From contig NZ_FXYY01000005.1 in assembly GCF_900169165.1 (NCBI RefSeq), positions 1 to 64,000 on the forward strand: 64,000 nt of DNA. Reading direction: 5' to 3'. The position numbers and the translations under genes are program-made. The notes beneath the pieces are model-generated. The model was given only the letters and a program-made list of their open reading frames with translations. It was not told the origin of the DNA and did no database searches. Of this stretch, positions 30,847 to 39,478 are shown one piece after another. Numbering within the stretch: position 1 is the stretch's first letter; each line of letters starts with the position of its first letter. This DNA is from Brevibacterium linens ATCC 9172. Its GTDB lineage: Bacteria > Actinomycetota > Actinomycetes > Actinomycetales > Brevibacteriaceae.

Positions 30847-32303
30847 CACTGGACCTCCTTGCTGGTCACGGCCGGGTGGCCGAGCTGCTCGGCATAGAAG
30901 CGTTCAAGGGAGGACCGCAGCATCGCGGTCCGGTATTTCGCACTTGCTCGGTGGTCGTCCATCGGGGTGCCTTCGGCGGCCAGCGTCTCGGCCGCCGCAT
31001 GCACGGTCTCCAGGCTCCACGGTCGGCCTTCGAGGAGGGCTTCGGTGGCGGTGGCGCGCAGCGGGGTGGCCGCGACTCCGCCGAGGCCGATCCGGGCCTT
31101 GGCGATCATTCCGTCGCGGATGTCGACGGCGTAGCCGATCGCCACCGAGGAGATGTCATCGAAGCGGCGTTTGGCGATCTTCTGGAACGACGTCAGCGGA
31201 GACAGCGGCAGCGGGATGCGGATGGCGGTGATGAGCTCATCGGAGGCCCGCACCGTCTGCCGGTATCCGGTGAAGTAGTCGGCCAGCGCCACGGTCCGGG
31301 ACCCGCGCACCGAGGTGAGCACGAGTTCGGCTTCGAGGGCCAGCAGGGCCGGCGGGGTGTCGCCGATGGGCGAACCGGTGCCGAGGTTGCCGCCGATCGT
31401 CGCCCCGTTGCGGATGAGGCGGGAGGCGAACTGCGGGAACAGTTTGCCCAGCAGCGGAATGCTGCCGTTCAGTTCGCGTTCGAGTTCGGACAGGGTGTGG
31501 GAGGCGCCGAGTTCGACGAACGATTCGGTGCGGCGGATTCCGCGCATCTCCTCGAGCCGGTCGACGGCGAGGATGTTCTTCGCGCGCGCTCCCTTGATGT
31601 TGACCTCGACGCCCCAGTCGGTGGCCCCGGCCACGACGGTGACCTCGGGGTCCTGGCTGAGGATGGAGGTCGCCTCGGCGAGGGTGGCGGGACGACGGTA
31701 GCGTCCGATCCGGCCCGTGGCGGTGTCGGCCCGCTGATAATCGGTGGCCACGGGGGCCGGTGCCGGGCGGTCACGGCGGGCGGCCAGCGCATCGTCGGCG
31801 GTGGGCTGTCCGAGAGCGTTCGCGGCGTCGCGGATGGGACGGTAGCCGGTGCAGCGGCACAGATTGCCCGACAGGGAGTGGAGGTCGAAGCCGTCCTCGC
31901 AGCGATCAGGGCGGTAGTATTCGGCGGCCATCGACGAGATGAAACCGGGGGTGCAGTATCCGCACTGGGATCCGCCGCGCACGGCCATCTCTTCCTGGAC
32001 GGGGTGGACGGTGTCTCCGTCGGCCAGACCTTCGGAGGTCACGACCTCTCCCCCGTCGAGGGCTGCCGCCGGCAGCAGGCAGGAGTTCACTGACGTCCAG
32101 CGGGTTCCGCCGGATTCGTCGGGGCGGGCGACCATGATCGCGCAGGCCCCGCATTCGCCTTCGGCGCAGCCTTCCTTCGCTCCGGTCAGCCCCTGACCGC
32201 GCAGGAAGTCCAGCGCATTCGTATGGGGTGGGCCGTCGAATTCGCGGACGGTCCCGTTGATTGTCACTTCGGCAGTTGACTGGTCCGTTGTCGCTGCGGA
32301 CAT
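30846..32303 (-). CDS. xdhA: Xanthine dehydrogenase iron-sulfur/FAD subunit
   Basis: The 485-residue subunit combines an N-terminal plant-type [2Fe-2S] domain (CAEGECGACAI), a second [2Fe-2S] domain (CGYCTPGF and CRCTGYRP) and a C-terminal CO dehydrogenase-type FAD domain with GATDWGVEV and GGNLGTGSPIGD. It carries electrons from the molybdenum site to NAD. The ATG at 32303 follows GGGAGG; a GCGCCTC/GAGGCGC hairpin (32321-32340) directly abuts that site in the leader. It is first in the xdhABC-guaD run. Confidence 0.95.
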
Positions 32304-32320
32304 CGCACTTCACACCTCCC

Positions 32321-32365
32321 GCGCCTCTTCACTGAGGCGCACAGTGCATGGTTGGAACATTGTGC
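32321..32365. promoter_or_regulatory. Leader hairpin and imperfect operator before xdhA
   Basis: GCGCCTC (32321-32327) pairs with GAGGCGC (32334-32340) immediately 5' of the xdhA ribosome-binding site on the minus strand. A further inverted repeat GCACAGTG/CATTGTGC (32339-32346, 32358-32365, one mismatch) may be an operator. No purine riboswitch pattern was seen. Confidence 0.35.
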
Positions 32366-32499
32366 TTCGTTCTTCGAGCTTCTGGTTATCCATGCGAACA
32401 GCGCAGAAGAACGTGGAATCAGGGGACGAGGCGTCCCCGCGGGTCAGGCCCCGTGGGCGATCTGACCCTTTCCCCAAGCTGAGTGTCCAACCATTGTTC

Positions 32500-33966
32500 T
32501 CATGCCCCCAAGATAGCCGAAATCGGGCCGCGAACGAAGTACAGGACGAATCCGGCCGAGACGACCCACAGCAGCCAGTGGACCTGACGGGCGCGGTTGC
32601 TCATGGCGTGGATGAGTGCCCAAGAGATGAATCCGACGCCGATTCCATTGGCGATCGAATAGGTCAGCGGCATCGTCACCATGGTGAGGAAGACCGGCAG
32701 CGAGGTGCGGAAGTCGGTCATGTCGATCTCACGGATCTGCGTGACCATCATGGCTCCGACGACGACGAGCGCCGCGGCTCCGGCTTCCATCGGGATGACG
32801 GCAATGAGCGGTGAGAAGAACATCGACAGCAGGAACAGCACACCGGTGACGCAGGCGGCCAGACCGGTCCGTGCGCCTTCGGCGATTCCCGCCGCGGAGT
32901 CGACGAAGACCGTATTCGACGACGCGGATGCGCCGCCGCCGAAGACCGCGCCGAGACCTTCGACGATGAAGGCTCCGCGGATGCGCGGGAACATTCCGTC
33001 GTCGGTCTGCAGCCCGGCGCTGCGGGCGAGCCCCGTCATCGAGCCCATGGCGTCGAAGAAGTTCGTGAACACGAGGGTGAACACGAGCATCGTGGCAGCG
33101 AGGACGCCGATCTGCTGGAATCCGCCGACGAGGTCGAAGGCGCCGATGAGACCGAAGTCGGGAAGCGCGACGACCTGCTGCGGGAATTCCGGAGCGGAGA
33201 GGTTCCAGCCCAGCGGGTCCGGATCGACGGGGTCGCCGACGGTGCCGAGCTTCGCGAACGCCTGGATGATGATCGCGGCGATCGTGGCCACGATGATGCC
33301 CATGAGGATGCCGCCGGGGATCCTCCGCGCCACGAGGATGCCGATGAGGACGAGCGCGAAGACGAATACCAGCGTCGGCAGGGAGCCGATCGATCCGTCC
33401 TGTCCCAGCTGGACTGGTGGTCCTGACGGGGTGCGGGTGACGAATCCGGCGTTGACGAAGCCGATGAAGGCGATGAAGAGTCCGATGCCCACCGTGATGG
33501 CGATCTTCAGCGCATGCGGGACGGCGTTGAAGATCGCGGTGCGGATGCCCGTGGCGCCGAGGACGACGATGATGACGCCGTTGATGACCACGAGCCCCAT
33601 AGCATCGGCCCAGGTGACTTCCTGGACGACGGAGACGGCGAGGAAGCTGTTCATTCCCAGGCCTGCGGCGAGACCGAAGGGCAGTCTGGCGACGACGCCG
33701 AAGAGGATCGTGATGACGCCGGCGACGAGCCCGGTGACCGCGGTCAGCTGGGCGAAGTCGAGGCTGTCACCGGCGATGTCCTGGGAGCCGCCGAGGATGA
33801 GCGGATTGAGGACGACGATATAGGCCATCGCGACGAAGGCGACGATGCCTCCGCGGATCTCCTGCCTGATCGTCGACCCACGTGGGGTGATTTCGAAGAA
33901 TCTGTCGAGAAGCCCCGGTCTCGACGATGCGGTCTTCACCGCTTGGTCATTGTCAGCCATTTTCAT
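32500..33966 (-). CDS. NCS2/AzgA-family purine permease
   Basis: The 488-residue membrane protein has about 12 hydrophobic segments and the AzgA-type (guanine/hypoxanthine/adenine) permease pattern: EIRGGIVAFVAMAYIVVLNP, GLAAGLGMNSF, FFDAMGSMTGLA and GGGASASSNTVFVDSAAG. It lies 196 bp upstream of xdhA in the same direction and likely imports guanine, hypoxanthine or xanthine for the pathway. ATG 33966 has GAGG 6 nt upstream; ATG 33960 is an alternative. Exact substrate is not readable. Confidence 0.9.
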   Translation of the reverse strand: MKMADNDQAVKTASSRPGLLDRFFEITPRGSTIRQEIRGGIVAFVAMAYIVVLNPLILGGSQDIAGDSLDFAQLTAVTGLVAGVITILFGVVARLPFGLAAGLGMNSFLAVSVVQEVTWADAMGLVVINGVIIVVLGATGIRTAIFNAVPHALKIAITVGIGLFIAFIGFVNAGFVTRTPSGPPVQLGQDGSIGSLPTLVFVFALVLIGILVARRIPGGILMGIIVATIAAIIIQAFAKLGTVGDPVDPDPLGWNLSAPEFPQQVVALPDFGLIGAFDLVGGFQQIGVLAATMLVFTLVFTNFFDAMGSMTGLARSAGLQTDDGMFPRIRGAFIVEGLGAVFGGGASASSNTVFVDSAAGIAEGARTGLAACVTGVLFLLSMFFSPLIAVIPMEAGAAALVVVGAMMVTQIREIDMTDFRTSLPVFLTMVTMPLTYSIANGIGVGFISWALIHAMSNRARQVHWLLWVVSAGFVLYFVRGPISAILGA

Positions 33967-34194
33967 GGACCACCTCAGGTTGTTCGATTTGGTCAGCCGG
34001 CGACATCATCGTCGTCGGCCCTGCGCCTTGAACATGCGCAATGAAACAGGCAGGCATCGGTCCTCGACCGCACCGCGATTTCCACATCCCGGAAAACTCT
34101 TTCTGTTTCACCGAGCAAGTCTCGCCGCTCGACCCTGATGTGTCAATCATCACACCCCTGCCCGCACCGATGCCATCCTTCGACGGGACAGACG

Positions 34195-34228
34195 AAACCC
34201 CTGATCAGAATCGACTGATCAGGGGTTT
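34195..34228 (-). terminator. Terminator of tRNA-Ser
   Basis: Perfect 14-bp arms AAACCCCTGATCAG and CTGATCAGGGGTTT with a 6-nt loop lie 8 bp beyond the tRNA 3' end on the minus strand, ending in a short T run. The gap 33967-34194 between the permease start and this hairpin holds no gene. Confidence 0.8.
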
Positions 34229-34235
34229 CCCGTGG

Positions 34236-34323
34236 CGGTGGCGGTGGGATTTGAACCCACGGTAGGGGGTTGCCCTACACAACATTTCGAGTGTTGCACC
34301 TTCGGCCGCTCGGACACGCCACC
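34236..34323 (-). tRNA. tRNA-Ser (CGA anticodon)
   Basis: The 88-nt minus-strand sequence folds as a class II tRNA. Acceptor GGTGGCG pairs with CGCCACC before discriminator G; the anticodon arm CAACA-CTCGAAA-TGTTG gives anticodon CGA; a long variable arm (GTAGGGCAACCCCCTAC) and the T arm GTGGG-TTCAAAT-CCCAC follow. It reads UCG. CCA is not encoded. Confidence 0.95.
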
Positions 34324-34386
34324 GCCGACAACTGTACAGCGGTGGACTTTCTGCGTCCAAATCGGTTCGCCGTGAGCTGGGACACG

Positions 34387-34818
34387 TCAGCGTTTGGCCG
34401 CGAAGAACTCCCTCAGCAGGGCCCGACTCTCCTCCGCCCGGACGCCCGAGGTGACCTCTGGCTGGTGGAGTGCGGCGCGGTCGCGCAGCAGATCCCAGAC
34501 CGAGCCGACCGCCCCGGCCTTGTCGTCGAAGGCGGCGAAGACGACTCGGTCGATCCGAGAGCCGACGAGGGCCCCGGCGCACATCGCGCATGGTTCCAGG
34601 GTGACGACGAGCGTGCAGCTGTCCAAGCGCCACGTCCCCCTCGCCGAGGCGGCAGCGGAGATCGCCATGAGCTCGGCGTGGCCGAGCGGATCGGCATCGA
34701 CCTCCCGCCGATTGTGACCGCGCCCGATGATCTCACCGTACCCGTCGACGACAACGGCCCCGACGGGAACGTCGTCATGAGCGGGTGCCAGGACCGCCTC
34801 GGCGAGGGCATGTCCCAT
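34387..34818 (-). CDS. tadA: tRNA-specific adenosine deaminase
   Basis: The 143-residue zinc deaminase makes inosine 34 in tRNA-Arg(ACG). The motif HAELMAIS (zinc His and catalytic Glu) and the PCAMCAGA cysteines are present, with DVPVGAVVV near the N-terminus. ATG 34818 is the first good start, but there is no clear ribosome-binding site and the family often begins 10-15 residues earlier; the frame stays open upstream without ATG, GTG or TTG. It follows its usual partner gene by 32 nt. Confidence 0.92.
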   Translation of the reverse strand: MGHALAEAVLAPAHDDVPVGAVVVDGYGEIIGRGHNRREVDADPLGHAELMAISAAASARGTWRLDSCTLVVTLEPCAMCAGALVGSRIDRVVFAAFDDKAGAVGSVWDLLRDRAALHQPEVTSGVRAEESRALLREFFAAKR

Positions 34819-34850
34819 CCATTCGCCGAACCGGGCCGTGGTCGCAGCGG

Positions 34851-35402
34851 TCAGCGTGCGGCCTCGAGCTGATCGGCGAAGCCGACGGTCTCACCGACGT
34901 GGGCGACGACGCGGGCGGGATCGGATCGATAGCTCTCGACCTGGTCGATGAGCATGGCGGCGGGGACTCCGCGGTCGGAGTAGATATCGGCGTCTCCGCC
35001 CCATTCGGAGTCGGCGTCGAATTCGAGCATCTCGACCTCGTCTTCGTCATCGTCCTCGGCGGCGGCGTCCTCCTCCTCGGCGGCGCCGAAGTCCTCTTCG
35101 GGTTCGGCGTCGTAGGCGTCGGGGCGGGAGTCGAGGAAGTCGGCGAAGATCTCCGCGAACGGGCTCGCCTCGACCGCGGCGAGATCGGACAGGAAGACCT
35201 TGACCTCATTGTTCCCGCACAGGCGCACGAGCCCGAACCACTCGTCTTCATGTTCGATGACGGCCACGGCCTCACCGTCGTCACCGGCGGCCGAACGCAT
35301 CATATCGACGAGGTCGTCGAGGTCGTTCGCGTCGCGGACGTCGACGTCGAGGGCGCGGAAGCCATCGCCGGAATCGGCCAGGATCTCAGTGAAGTACGAC
35401 AT
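34851..35402 (-). CDS. tRNA adenosine deaminase-associated protein
   Basis: The 183-residue protein matches the actinobacterial family that regularly precedes tadA. It begins MSYFTEI and has a central acidic stretch of Glu, Asp and Ala (about residues 100-135). Its biochemical role is unknown. ATG 35402 starts the conserved part; a GGAGG lies very close to it. It is divergent from upp with a 73-bp spacer and probably co-transcribed with tadA. Confidence 0.8.
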   Translation of the reverse strand: MSYFTEILADSGDGFRALDVDVRDANDLDDLVDMMRSAAGDDGEAVAVIEHEDEWFGLVRLCGNNEVKVFLSDLAAVEASPFAEIFADFLDSRPDAYDAEPEEDFGAAEEEDAAAEDDDEDEVEMLEFDADSEWGGDADIYSDRGVPAAMLIDQVESYRSDPARVVAHVGETVGFADQLEAAR

Positions 35403-35475
35403 GCCTCCATTGTGAACGCTTCGGACCGCATTGACCACTGCCGACGAGGCGAAGTTCTCCCGTACCATTTGGGGT

Positions 35476-36114
35476 ATGCATCTTCACGTAGCCGATCACC
35501 CGCTCATCGCACACAAACTCACCGCTCTGCGCGATGCGAACACGGATTCCGCTCGCTTCCGTCAGCTCACCGAAGAGCTCGTCATGCTGCTGGCCTACGA
35601 GGCGACCCGATCGGTGGCGGTCGAGGACAAGGAGATCTCGACCCCGGTGACGACGACCACCGGCACCCGCATCGCCGAACCCCGTCCCGTCGTGGTCCCG
35701 ATCCTGCGTGCCGGCCTCGGCATGCTCGACGGAATGCTGCGCATCCTGCCCACCGCCGAGGTGGGCTTCCTCGGAATGGTCCGCGACGAGACGACCTTCG
35801 AACCCAGCGCCTATGCCGACCGCCTGCCCGATGACCTCACCGGTCGGCAGATCTTCGTCGTCGACCCGATGCTCGCCACCGGCGGCACCCTGGCCATGGC
35901 CATCGACTTCCTGCTCGCTCGCGGGGCGCGTGACGTCACCGCAGTGTGCCTCGTCTCCGCCCCCGAGGGTGTGGCGCGCATCGAACGCGACTACAGCGAT
36001 TCCGCCGAGGTGAAGGTGTACACGGCCGCACTCGACGAGAAGCTCAACGAGAAGGGCTACATCGTGCCCGGACTCGGCGATGCCGGGGACCGGATGTACG
36101 GAATCGTCGACTGA
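35476..36114 (+). CDS. upp: Uracil phosphoribosyltransferase
   Basis: The 212-residue enzyme salvages uracil to UMP using PRPP. The PRPP loop [23 protein letters not shown] and the uracil-binding C-terminus [15 protein letters not shown] are clear. ATG 35476 begins the conserved sequence; TACCAT lies 7 nt upstream and no ribosome-binding site is present, fitting leaderless initiation. A frame extending 15 codons upstream is not supported by homology. Confidence 0.96.
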   Translation: MHLHVADHPLIAHKLTALRDANTDSARFRQLTEELVMLLAYEATRSVAVEDKEISTPVTTTTGTRIAEPRPVVVPILRAGLGMLDGMLRILPTAEVGFLGMVRDETTFEPSAYADRLPDDLTGRQIFVVDPMLATGGTLAMAIDFLLARGARDVTAVCLVSAPEGVARIERDYSDSAEVKVYTAALDEKLNEKGYIVPGLGDAGDRMYGIVD

Positions 36115-36124
36115 GGCCTCGCGG

Positions 36125-36165
36125 ATGACGATTTCGGTCGTCAGCCTCGGCGACCGAAACGTCAT
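36125..36165 (+). terminator. Terminator after upp
   Basis: ATGACGATTTCGGTCG (36125-36140) pairs with CGACCGAAACGTCAT (36151-36165) apart from one bulged base, with a 10-nt loop, 11 bp after the upp stop. Confidence 0.6.
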
Positions 36166-36236
36166 ATTTCGTCACAGTCGTCTCATTTTCGGGTTTTCCT
36201 TTGCGCGGCCGAAGTTTTGTGACAAATAATGAAGCC

Positions 36237-36308
36237 ATGACTTCGACGATTCATCAGATGCGAATGCCGGGTGCACATATGTGTATGCCCTGCGTTCGTG
36301 GTCGGTGA
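36237..36308 (+). CDS. Putative 23-residue leaderless peptide ending in a Cys pair
   Basis: An ATG frame of 23 codons encodes a Met/His-rich peptide that ends MCMPCVRGR and stops 92 bp before the next gene. AATAAT lies exactly 6 nt before the ATG, the spacing seen at other leaderless starts in this window. Short cysteine-bearing leaderless peptides act as attenuators in some actinobacteria; such a role is only a guess here. It could equally be chance. Confidence 0.3.
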   Translation: MTSTIHQMRMPGAHMCMPCVRGR

Positions 36309-36400
36309 TCTCACTCCCGCTGTCCGGCCTCGAACGAGTTCACTCAAGCAGCGGACTCCTCCAGTCATATCGACCTCATGGTCGAAAGCAAAGGACAGCT

Positions 36401-37219
36401 ATGCCGAATCCAGAACCCGCCTACGTCCACCCGCGCAGTGCAGTGGCCACTCGACGTGCAGGAGCCAGGTTGAGCGCAGTCGACCCGCAGAACGCACCGC
36501 ACACCTTCGGACCGGCCGGGGTCGTCCCCTCGCCGAAGGCCGCTCGCGGAATCATCGTCTACATCGGACTCGATGAGTCCAAGGCCGCGGCCGACGGCAC
36601 GAACCTGTCCGCGATCGCCGCCGAGCTGCAGGCCTACGCCAAGGAACTGGCCAGTCAGGCCGAGACCCAGGCCGTCATCGCCTTGGCCCCGGAGGGCCGC
36701 GGCAGCGACATCGACGCCGTCCGGGCCGTGGCCACCGGTTCCCCCGCCGCGACCGGTGCGCCGGCGGCGACCCACGGCCCCGTGCGTTCGCGCATTCCCA
36801 ACCGCATCCACCCGCCGGCTCTACGCGAGGAGACCGCTCCGGCGGCCCCCGCGCCCCGCGGTTTCGGCGGTCGCGCCGGCGATGCCTACACCCAGGCGGC
36901 CGGGGAACGCCTGCGCATCGACATTCCCCGCCGCGAGGCCCGCATCGACGGTGACCTCGTCGATGTCACGACGAAGGAATTCGACCTGCTCGCCACCCTC
37001 GTCTCCCACGCCGATGAGACCCTGCCCCGGGAGGACCTCATCACCGCGGTGTGGTCCGGCGGTGAGGTTCCCGACGAACGCACCGTGGACGTCCACATCC
37101 GCCGACTGCGGCGCCGCCTCGGCGAGTATGCCTCCGTGGTGCGCACGATGCGGGGGTCGGGCTATCGCTACGACACTCACCCCGATGTGACGGTGTGGAG
37201 CGCGACGGCGCGTCGCTGA
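36401..37219 (+). CDS. Winged-helix (OmpR/PhoB-type) DNA-binding regulator
   Basis: The 272-residue protein ends in an OmpR/PhoB-type winged helix (about 170-262) with TKEFDLLATLVSHADETLPRE, VDVHIRRLRRRLG and VRTMRGSGYRYD. The N-terminal ~140 residues do not form a normal phospho-acceptor receiver; they contain a short hydrophobic segment RGIIVYIGLDE and an Ala-rich helix, followed by a Pro/Ala linker. It may thus act without a sensor kinase. ATG 36401 has AAAGGA 6 nt upstream. Targets are unknown. Confidence 0.75.
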   Translation: MPNPEPAYVHPRSAVATRRAGARLSAVDPQNAPHTFGPAGVVPSPKAARGIIVYIGLDESKAAADGTNLSAIAAELQAYAKELASQAETQAVIALAPEGRGSDIDAVRAVATGSPAATGAPAATHGPVRSRIPNRIHPPALREETAPAAPAPRGFGGRAGDAYTQAAGERLRIDIPRREARIDGDLVDVTTKEFDLLATLVSHADETLPREDLITAVWSGGEVPDERTVDVHIRRLRRRLGEYASVVRTMRGSGYRYDTHPDVTVWSATARR

Positions 37220-37294
37220 TCTCATGCGGCTGTGAGCCGCATCGCAAGTCGCTTCCAGCGCGGGGCCAGACTTCCCGGTTAAGATCGTTGATCG

Positions 37295-38236
37295 ATGAAC
37301 CAGGCATATTCCGCACCGCGCAGAAGGCACAGCCCCGCGAAGGGCATCACCGCATTGATCTTCGGGATCCTCTATGCGGCATTCCTGCTCCTCCACAATC
37401 TGCTGCCGACGCGGATGGGCATCGCGCTCATCCTCGAATCGGTGCTGCCGTGGACGGGGATCGTCCTCGCACTCGTGCTGCTCATGTTCCTCATCCGCTT
37501 CTCGTGGCTCTCGGCCATCGGATTCCTCGTGCCCGCTCTGGTGTGGACGGGGATGTTCGGTCCCGCCCTGCTGCCGAACGATGATTCCGGTGATCCGGAC
37601 CTGTCGGTGGCCACCCACAACGTGGGGGCGAGGATGCCGCAGCCCACAGCGGCCGCGCAGAACATCGTCGACCGTGATCCGGACATCGTCACGGTCCAGG
37701 AGCTCGAGTCGCTGTCGGGCAAGATCATCCACAAAGAGCTCGACTCCTCGTTCGAGCATTCTCAGGTCGTCGACACCATCGGCGTGTGGTCGAAATGGCC
37801 GATGTCGGAGCCCCAGGAGGTCGACCTCGGCCTGCAGTGGCCGCGGGCTTTCGCGACCACGATCTCGACCGATCACGGTGACATCCGCTTCTATGCCGTG
37901 CATATGCCGTCGGTGCGCCCCGGTCACGAATCGATGCGCAATGCCGCACTGCGCCGCTTGGCCACGACCGTGGAGACCGACAGCGCCGACCACGTCGTCG
38001 TCGCCGGCGACTTCAACACGGCGACGACGGACAACAACATGAAGACCCTGGTGCCGCCGCTGCAGGATACCCGGGAAGAGGCCCGAGGCGGCTTCGGCTT
38101 CACCTGGCCCGCCCGGTTCCCCGTCACGCGGCTCGACCATGTCCTCTATCGCGGTTTCGACGCCACCTCCGACGAGGTGCTCGAACGCGGATCGAGCGAC
38201 CATCGCGCCGTCCTCGCCGGGCTCGACCTCAAGTAG
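37295..38236 (+). CDS. Membrane-anchored endonuclease/exonuclease/phosphatase family protein (VanJ-like layout)
   Basis: The 313-residue protein has three N-terminal membrane helices (about 17-95) and a C-terminal EEP metal-phosphodiesterase domain. The domain shows ATHNVG, VQELES (metal Glu), AGDFNTATTD and the closing SSDHRAVLAGL His/Asp pair. The layout matches VanJ, a membrane-bound phosphatase giving teicoplanin resistance in Streptomyces, but EEP enzymes have many substrates, so only the fold is certain. The active domain would face outward. It is convergent with marP; tandem 18-bp repeats fill the junction. Confidence 0.78.
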   Translation: MNQAYSAPRRRHSPAKGITALIFGILYAAFLLLHNLLPTRMGIALILESVLPWTGIVLALVLLMFLIRFSWLSAIGFLVPALVWTGMFGPALLPNDDSGDPDLSVATHNVGARMPQPTAAAQNIVDRDPDIVTVQELESLSGKIIHKELDSSFEHSQVVDTIGVWSKWPMSEPQEVDLGLQWPRAFATTISTDHGDIRFYAVHMPSVRPGHESMRNAALRRLATTVETDSADHVVVAGDFNTATTDNNMKTLVPPLQDTREEARGGFGFTWPARFPVTRLDHVLYRGFDATSDEVLERGSSDHRAVLAGLDLK

Positions 38237-38246
38237 GCGGAGTCAC

Positions 38247-38290
38247 TTCGTGCACGCGTTTCAGTTCGTGCACGCGTTTCAGTTCGTGCA
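38247..38290. repeat. 18-bp tandem repeat, 2.4 copies, at the marP end
   Basis: TTCGTGCACGCGTTTCAG occurs at 38247-38264 and 38265-38282, with a partial third copy 38283-38290. The third copy and the end of the second encode the last three residues and stop of MarP, so the repeat looks like local duplication of the gene end. Confidence 0.75.
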
Positions 38291-39469
38291 CTGCCCTGTC
38301 GGCTGCGGTGTGCGCTCGGCGGCACCGGCGTCGAGTTCGTCGGCGATCTCGGCTCGGGTGAGCGCATAGCCGGTTTCGTCATCGGTGGCCGAACGGGCGA
38401 AGACCATGCCGACGACGTTTCCGTCGGCATCGATGAGCGGGCCTCCCGAGTTGCCTTCCCTCACGATTCCGCGCAGGGCATAGACTTCACGGACGACCGA
38501 CTGCGAGTCGTAGATGTCGAGTCCGCGGGCGTTGATCTTCTCCCGCACGCGGGCCGGTGAGATCGTATAGGGACCGTTGGCGGGGAATCCCACGACGACG
38601 GAGTCGTCGCCGGGTCCGAGCCCGCTTCCGAAGTCGAGGGCGGGGGCCTCGAGCCCAGCGACTCGGAGCACAGCCACATCGGCTTCGGCATCGAATTCGA
38701 CGACCTCCGCCCGGTACGGCCTGCCCTTGCCGCCGACCTGCACGGCCAGTTCCGTGGACCCGGCCACGACGTGGGCGTTGGTGGCGACGAGTCCGTCCTC
38801 ATAGACGAAGCCTGAGCCTTCAGAACCGGTGGCGCAGCTGGTGGCCGTCGTCGTGATCTTGACGACCGAATCGTCGACGCTGCGTCCGACGTCGACCATA
38901 CCTTCATCGGGTTCTCCGACTCCGCGGATCTGTTCGGGCTGACCGGAGAACACCTGAGGGAACCCGGAGGCGCTCAGTCCCTTCGCCAGTCCGCCCAGCG
39001 CGTTCTGGGAAGAGTAGGGAATGGTGCGGTCGATCGCGGCGATGACGGTGGAGTCGGCGACCCAGCGGTTGGGTTCGACGAGCGGGGAGGTGCGGATGAA
39101 GCCGGCGGCGAGCCAGACGACGAGGACATAGACGACTCCGGCGGTGATGGTGCCGCCGATGGCATCGATGCCCTGACCGAGGTCGGAGTCCATGTTGTGC
39201 TTGATCCACGCGCCGATGCCGCTGCCGGCGAAGGCGAAGAGAACACTGAGGACCAACGGCATCGAGGCCAGCAGCATGAGCACACCGGGGTTGTCCATGA
39301 CGTCGGTGCCGGTGCTCAGCGATTCGACGAACGGGGAGAGCAGGCGCCCGAGAATCCAGCCGACGATGAAGCCGGCCGCGGTTCCGAGCGCGGTGATGAT
39401 GCCCTGGCGGAACCCGGCGAAGAGCGCCCCGATGCCGAGGACGATGAGGAGGATGTCGAAGATCGTCAC
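38279..39469 (-). CDS. marP: MarP-type membrane serine protease
   Basis: The 396-residue protein has four N-terminal membrane helices of a CvpA-like domain (about 1-130) and a periplasmic chymotrypsin-like protease domain. The triad is visible as H233 (NAHVV), D264 (EADVAVL) and S341 (GNSGGP), almost the numbering of Mycobacterium tuberculosis MarP. Cys212 and Cys394 match the family disulfide that controls activity; Cys394 is the third residue from the C-terminus. MarP supports acid resistance by processing a cell-wall hydrolase. It is 9 nt downstream of the PrsW-like gene, probably one operon. Confidence 0.9.
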   Translation of the reverse strand: MTIFDILLIVLGIGALFAGFRQGIITALGTAAGFIVGWILGRLLSPFVESLSTGTDVMDNPGVLMLLASMPLVLSVLFAFAGSGIGAWIKHNMDSDLGQGIDAIGGTITAGVVYVLVVWLAAGFIRTSPLVEPNRWVADSTVIAAIDRTIPYSSQNALGGLAKGLSASGFPQVFSGQPEQIRGVGEPDEGMVDVGRSVDDSVVKITTTATSCATGSEGSGFVYEDGLVATNAHVVAGSTELAVQVGGKGRPYRAEVVEFDAEADVAVLRVAGLEAPALDFGSGLGPGDDSVVVGFPANGPYTISPARVREKINARGLDIYDSQSVVREVYALRGIVREGNSGGPLIDADGNVVGMVFARSATDDETGYALTRAEIADELDAGAAERTPQPTGQCTN

Positions 39470-39478
39470 CGCTGGAAC

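Noticed and set aside
33967..34194. Purine riboswitch before the permease
   Set aside because: No conserved purine-aptamer core was found; only a distant 8-bp inverted repeat (34042-34049, 34103-34110).
36281..36400. 40-codon extension of the winged-helix regulator
   Set aside because: No homology, and AAAGGA before ATG 36401 defines the start.
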